From Thermoplasmata archaeon (GTDB taxonomy: Archaea; Thermoplasmatota; Thermoplasmata; Sysuiplasmatales; Sysuiplasmataceae): 9,565 nucleotides of DNA. Where the stretch lies: positions 1-9,565 of the forward strand of contig JAJYOM010000056.1 of assembly GCA_021796175.1 (NCBI GenBank), read 5' to 3'. The notes beneath the pieces are model-generated. The model was not told the origin of the DNA. It saw only the letters and a program-made list of their open reading frames with translations, and made no database searches. Below are positions 7,174-9,565 of this stretch, piece by piece. Made by a program: the position numbers and the translations under genes. Position 1 is the first letter of the stretch; each line of letters starts with the position of its first letter.

Positions 7174-7832
7174 TTATCCGGTGGCCGTCTGTGGGAGTGA
7201 TTGTTGGATATCGAGTGATGTAACGACAAAGAACTGAACCGGCGATATGCTTTCAATCCTGCCCCTCCTGACAGACACATAAGTGAAGGCATCCGTCTTG
7301 ATGCGGAGCGTATACCACCTTTCCCTGTGGAAATAGTCGAAGACGTCCCCCCACACCCTGTGGCTCTGCATCACTGCGATAGCCCTTTCTCCACGTCTGT
7401 CGAGTATCCTGTGAGCGACGCTCGTCTTCGTGTCCATGAGGATGGTTGTCCTGCCAGTTCCAGTCCTCGATTCCACCGCATCGAAGAATTCATCCAGTTC
7501 CTCGCCTGTGTCTCCGTTTCCAAGATTGCTGAACTTCGACCTGCCTGAGACCCGAGTATGAGACCCCTGTGCCCTTTGTACATTATGTCTATAGCTGCAA
7601 CAGCGTATCTGGTGCCGCCATACATGATGATGTCCGACTCGTCGCTTACTGAATACTGTATGTCAGGTAGGGAAATGCACATCTCGTTGAACATGCCCCT
7701 TCCCAGGCCGTATGTGGCTCCGCCCCCTCTGCAGAATCGCAGCATATGTAGGAAATGAATGCCGCCAGTACCTTCCCGTACCTGAATGTGATTAGTTCGA
7801 ATGCGTTGCACATGGACATATTCTGCATGCAC
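7174..7832 (-). pseudogene. Frame-disrupted gene of unknown function
   Basis: Three overlapping minus-strand frames each give protein-like sequence over only part of this stretch. Frame one gives CNAFELITFRYGKVLAAF (about 7810-7750). Frame two gives GGGATYGLGRGMFNEM through GGTRYAVAAIDIMYKGHRG (about 7725-7545). Frame three gives KFSNLGNGDTGEELDEFFDA through RWYTLRIKTDAFTYVSVRR (about 7537-7240) and stops at 7174. The second switch can be placed at 7535-7545, where both frames read Gly-Arg-Ser, so a single-base insertion or deletion would join them. Joined, they make one plausible soluble protein of ~215 residues. I do not recognise the family. A DDE-type transposase remnant was considered, but no firm motif or terminal repeat supports it. 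Sequencing error could explain the breaks instead of decay. Confidence 0.5.
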
Positions 7833-7858
7833 TCACTACACTGATTTCTAGTCGCTCC

Positions 7859-8293
7859 TCATATGGTACTGTTCGACGAGGGAATTGTATTTACGACAGA
7901 ATCATTCACTGTGTGCTTCCGATTCAGCATGCCGTTCAATTTCACATTGCTCTTCGGTACCACATTGTCCTTCGTGTCCCCGAACTTGCCGAAGTATGAA
8001 GGCGATGAGCAACACCTGTCCGGATGGACGGAGGAAATCTTGATGTCAAACGTGGAGAGCGGCGGCATGACCCTGTAGAACTTCTCCTTCCCAGATTTCA
8101 TGCCGGAGCCGATTGTTATGTACAATCCACTGCTCAGATCTAAAAGTGCGACGGAGCATCCGGGAAGTAGAGTCCTCCTTATGATATTGAGGGACAGGAG
8201 ACAGTGTCCCACAGCCCTGGCGGCAATTCTCGATCCGTCACATATGATGGGCACCTTTGTTTCTGCGCTCAGATCTGTAACAGCAGTTTCCAC
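7859..8293 (-). CDS. Hypothetical protein, possibly a fragment of a disrupted gene
   Basis: A 144-residue reading from GTG at 8293, with no good Shine-Dalgarno site. The first half looks like a real protein (VPIICDGSRIAARAVGHCLL, then CSVALLDLSSGLYITIGSG and EKFYRVMPPLSTFDIKIS), alternating strands and helices. The C-terminal third is rich in Asn, Ser and Lys and less convincing. It lies in the same frame as the mutase-like gene, separated from it only by one TGA (8305-8303) and three sense codons. After its own TGA the same frame stays open to 7649 and includes a CSECMQNMSMC cysteine cluster. It may be a separate short gene, or part of a longer gene broken by stops and frameshifts. No family was recognised. 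Confidence 0.4.
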   Translation of the reverse strand: METAVTDLSAETKVPIICDGSRIAARAVGHCLLSLNIIRRTLLPGCSVALLDLSSGLYITIGSGMKSGKEKFYRVMPPLSTFDIKISSVHPDRCCSSPSYFGKFGDTKDNVVPKSNVKLNGMLNRKHTVNDSVVNTIPSSNSTI

Positions 8294-8302
8294 TACCGGA
8301 TA

Positions 8303-9064
8303 TCAGGAAGCATGTTTTCCGGCCAGTGTTGAAAGGATCAGCTCCTCAAGTGAGTGGTAATGAACGCTGCCGCCGGTCGGATGATAGTAGGTTGCACCTA
8401 GCAGCTCATCCCTTTCGACAACAACTCCATGGTCAAACCGACCATCCCTGAGCTCCTGCAGGAACATCTCCCTTGTCTTCAGCTCCCCTTCGGAAGTAAA
8501 CATCGGGTTGTAAATCCTGTATTCGGTGTGCAGCTTGTCAAAGACCGATTCCACTACAAGGGAAACCGGGTCTCCCTGCGTGTCAATGAGCCACTTACCC
8601 CCAACGCTGTCCTTTACCTTCGACAGAAGATAGTCGACATAGTCATCTGTCCCGTTTGTGTACTGCATCAGGGAGCCCATATCTGCCATGATTGCACTTG
8701 CACTCTCAATGCCCTCTGAAGCTACCCTGATCTTGATATGCTCTTCCGCACTCAGGTTTCTGCCATCTTTTCCGTAGACATGTATCTGCACTTCATTCTT
8801 GAAATATGACACGTATACAGCACCGTCAAGCCTCTGCTTCACAGTTCCGTATCTTATGACCTGGCTTGGCACAAGCCTGAAGTCAAGAACCTGCGAGCCA
8901 TAGTTTACAAGGCCGTTTACGACACAGCGCCTCACAAACCTTGAAACAGAGTGTCCGTCCCTGCCTGTCCCAATTGTGCAGTTCTCGCCAAAATGCTTGG
9001 CTATTGCAAGTCCGGCCTTCGTTGCCTCAATGGGTTCGTACCTTTCCCAAGCGTAGAGTCTCAT
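8303..9064 (-). CDS. Degenerate phosphomannomutase/phosphoglucomutase-like protein, short form
   Basis: A 253-residue member of the alpha-D-phosphohexomutase superfamily. Domain I shows GTGRDGHSVSR (32-42), the counterpart of VGRDTR. The place of the catalytic TxSHNP phosphoserine loop reads VYVSYFKNEVQIHVYG (83-98), without Ser-His-Asn-Pro. Domain II covers about 130-220. The start of domain III reads DHGVVVERDEL (211-221) where active enzymes have the DGDxDR magnesium site. Usual length is ~430-450 residues, so most of domain III and domain IV are absent. It is probably not an active mutase. It starts 6 nt after the nucleotidyltransferase stop, with GTGAT 5 nt before its ATG. In many bacteria and archaea such a domain is fused to a sugar-1-phosphate nucleotidyltransferase, so a partner role is inferred. 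Truncation by the TGA at 8303 is possible. Confidence 0.7.
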   Translation of the reverse strand: MRLYAWERYEPIEATKAGLAIAKHFGENCTIGTGRDGHSVSRFVRRCVVNGLVNYGSQVLDFRLVPSQVIRYGTVKQRLDGAVYVSYFKNEVQIHVYGKDGRNLSAEEHIKIRVASEGIESASAIMADMGSLMQYTNGTDDYVDYLLSKVKDSVGGKWLIDTQGDPVSLVVESVFDKLHTEYRIYNPMFTSEGELKTREMFLQELRDGRFDHGVVVERDELLGATYYHPTGGSVHYHSLEELILSTLAGKHAS

Positions 9065-9070
9065 TGTTAA

Positions 9071-9565
9071 TCACGTATGGAGCATTTTTGTTCCGGGGCC
9101 AAGTCTTGAATGGTGCCATATCCTGATGTTGTGTCCTATTCTGCTTTCTTCCCCAATCCTTGACATGTCACCTATCACGACGCCCTGGTCAAGTGTTACT
9201 GCCCGTTCTATCGTCACGCCCTCGCCCACTATGGCCTCGGAAACGGCGGAGGAATCACCTATCTCACTATTTGAATATATTACACAGCGGGAGAGCCTGA
9301 CTCCCCGTCCAATCCGGACATTGTCACCCAGCACTGCAAAGTCATCTATCATTGCTGAGGCGGCAATTTCGCAATTGCGCCCCGTTATCAGTCTCCCGAA
9401 CGTCGGCTCGTCCGGATAAGGGAGAGTCCTGTCCTGCCTCTTCTCCAGCCTGCCATCTACAACGTCTTCTGTTGCTGCAAGGTAAGTGCTGGGCTGGCCG
9501 ACATCATTCCAGTACCCATCGAACGAATAACCGTGTATCTGCATGTCCTTTCTGAGCATCAGCGG
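9071..9565 (-). CDS. Sugar-1-phosphate nucleotidyltransferase, C-terminal part with hexapeptide repeats (partial)
   Basis: 164 residues are visible; the frame is open to the right edge, so the N-terminal catalytic domain with the nucleotide-binding loop is missing from the window. The sequence starts within the end of the nucleotidyltransferase domain, with GYSFDGYWNDVGQPSTYLAA, the typical metal/sugar-side motif of mannose-1-phosphate guanylyltransferase and glucose-1-phosphate thymidylyl/uridylyltransferase relatives. From about residue 60 on comes a left-handed beta-helix with hexapeptide repeats such as AVLGDN, VRIGRG, SEIGDS, AIVGEG, VVIGDM and SRIGEE. This layout is that of GDP-mannose-pyrophosphorylase-like proteins. 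The substrate cannot be named from the visible part. It is probably cotranscribed with the mutase-like gene 6 nt downstream. The internal ATG at 9559 is not the start. Confidence 0.85.
   Translation of the reverse strand, partial: PLMLRKDMQIHGYSFDGYWNDVGQPSTYLAATEDVVDGRLEKRQDRTLPYPDEPTFGRLITGRNCEIAASAMIDDFAVLGDNVRIGRGVRLSRCVIYSNSEIGDSSAVSEAIVGEGVTIERAVTLDQGVVIGDMSRIGEESRIGHNIRIWHHSRLGPGTKMLHT

Noticed and set aside
7206..8304. GGATATC at both ends of the disrupted region as possible insertion-sequence ends
   Set aside because: The match is only 7 bp, contains the palindrome GATATC, and has no extended inverted repeat or target duplication around it.
7863..8360. Two plus-strand open frames opposite the disrupted region
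   Set aside because: They lack Shine-Dalgarno sites and recognisable motifs, and the minus-strand frames show better protein-like composition and share strand with all neighbours.
7859..9064. Selenocysteine or other UGA read-through joining the mutase-like frame to the downstream frame
   Set aside because: TGA ends other genes here normally, no selenocysteine-type stem-loop was recognised, and further frame changes downstream fit decay or sequence error better.

Overview
The window looks archaeal, most likely from the Thermoplasmata or a nearby lineage. The evidence is indirect: Shine-Dalgarno sites matching the archaeal 16S tail, several TTG starts, an A/T-rich TATA-like element instead of bacterial -35/-10 boxes, AGG/AGA-dominated arginine codons, and gene content (a hydrogenase-4-like membrane complex beside a sugar-nucleotide cluster). 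No rRNA, tRNA, CRISPR array or confident mobile element was found. The assignment below phylum level is a guess.

Layout. (1) Positions 13-432, plus strand: a small multi-spanning membrane protein, possibly cut by the left edge, converging on the main operon. (2) Positions 7073-454, minus strand: a compact six-gene operon in the order HyfC-, HyfE-, HyfF-, HyfG-, ferredoxin/HyfI- and HyfB-like. Every junction overlaps or has at most a 1-nt gap. (3) Positions 7074-7173: a ~100-nt intergenic leader with a TATA-like element and a 7-bp direct repeat. (4) Positions 7174-8302, minus strand: an unrecognised coding region interrupted by in-frame stops and at least two frame changes. (5) Positions 8303-9064, minus strand: a degenerate, short phosphohexomutase-like protein. 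(6) Position 9071 to the right edge, minus strand: the C-terminal part of a nucleotidyltransferase with a hexapeptide-repeat tail.

The operon encodes all parts of a membrane-bound, complex-I-like machine: an NuoH-type subunit, an NuoK-type subunit, two antiporter-type subunits with their ionisable channel residues, a [4Fe-4S] small subunit and a large subunit. The large subunit has lost all four cysteines that hold the NiFe centre. The first pair reads N-G-V-Y instead of C-x-x-C, and there is no cysteine after residue 314. It therefore cannot be a normal hydrogenase, and it matches the 'energy-converting hydrogenase related' (Ehr) class, whose redox reaction is not settled. Iron-sulfur and ion-translocation parts look intact, so the likely role is coupling an unknown redox reaction (perhaps ferredoxin- or quinone-linked) to ion movement.

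The right-hand genes form a sugar-nucleotide cluster, probably for activated sugars used in surface glycans. Their mutase-like protein lacks the catalytic serine and metal-site motifs and may be a regulatory or structural partner of the nucleotidyltransferase. The disrupted region between the two blocks is the least understood part of the window.
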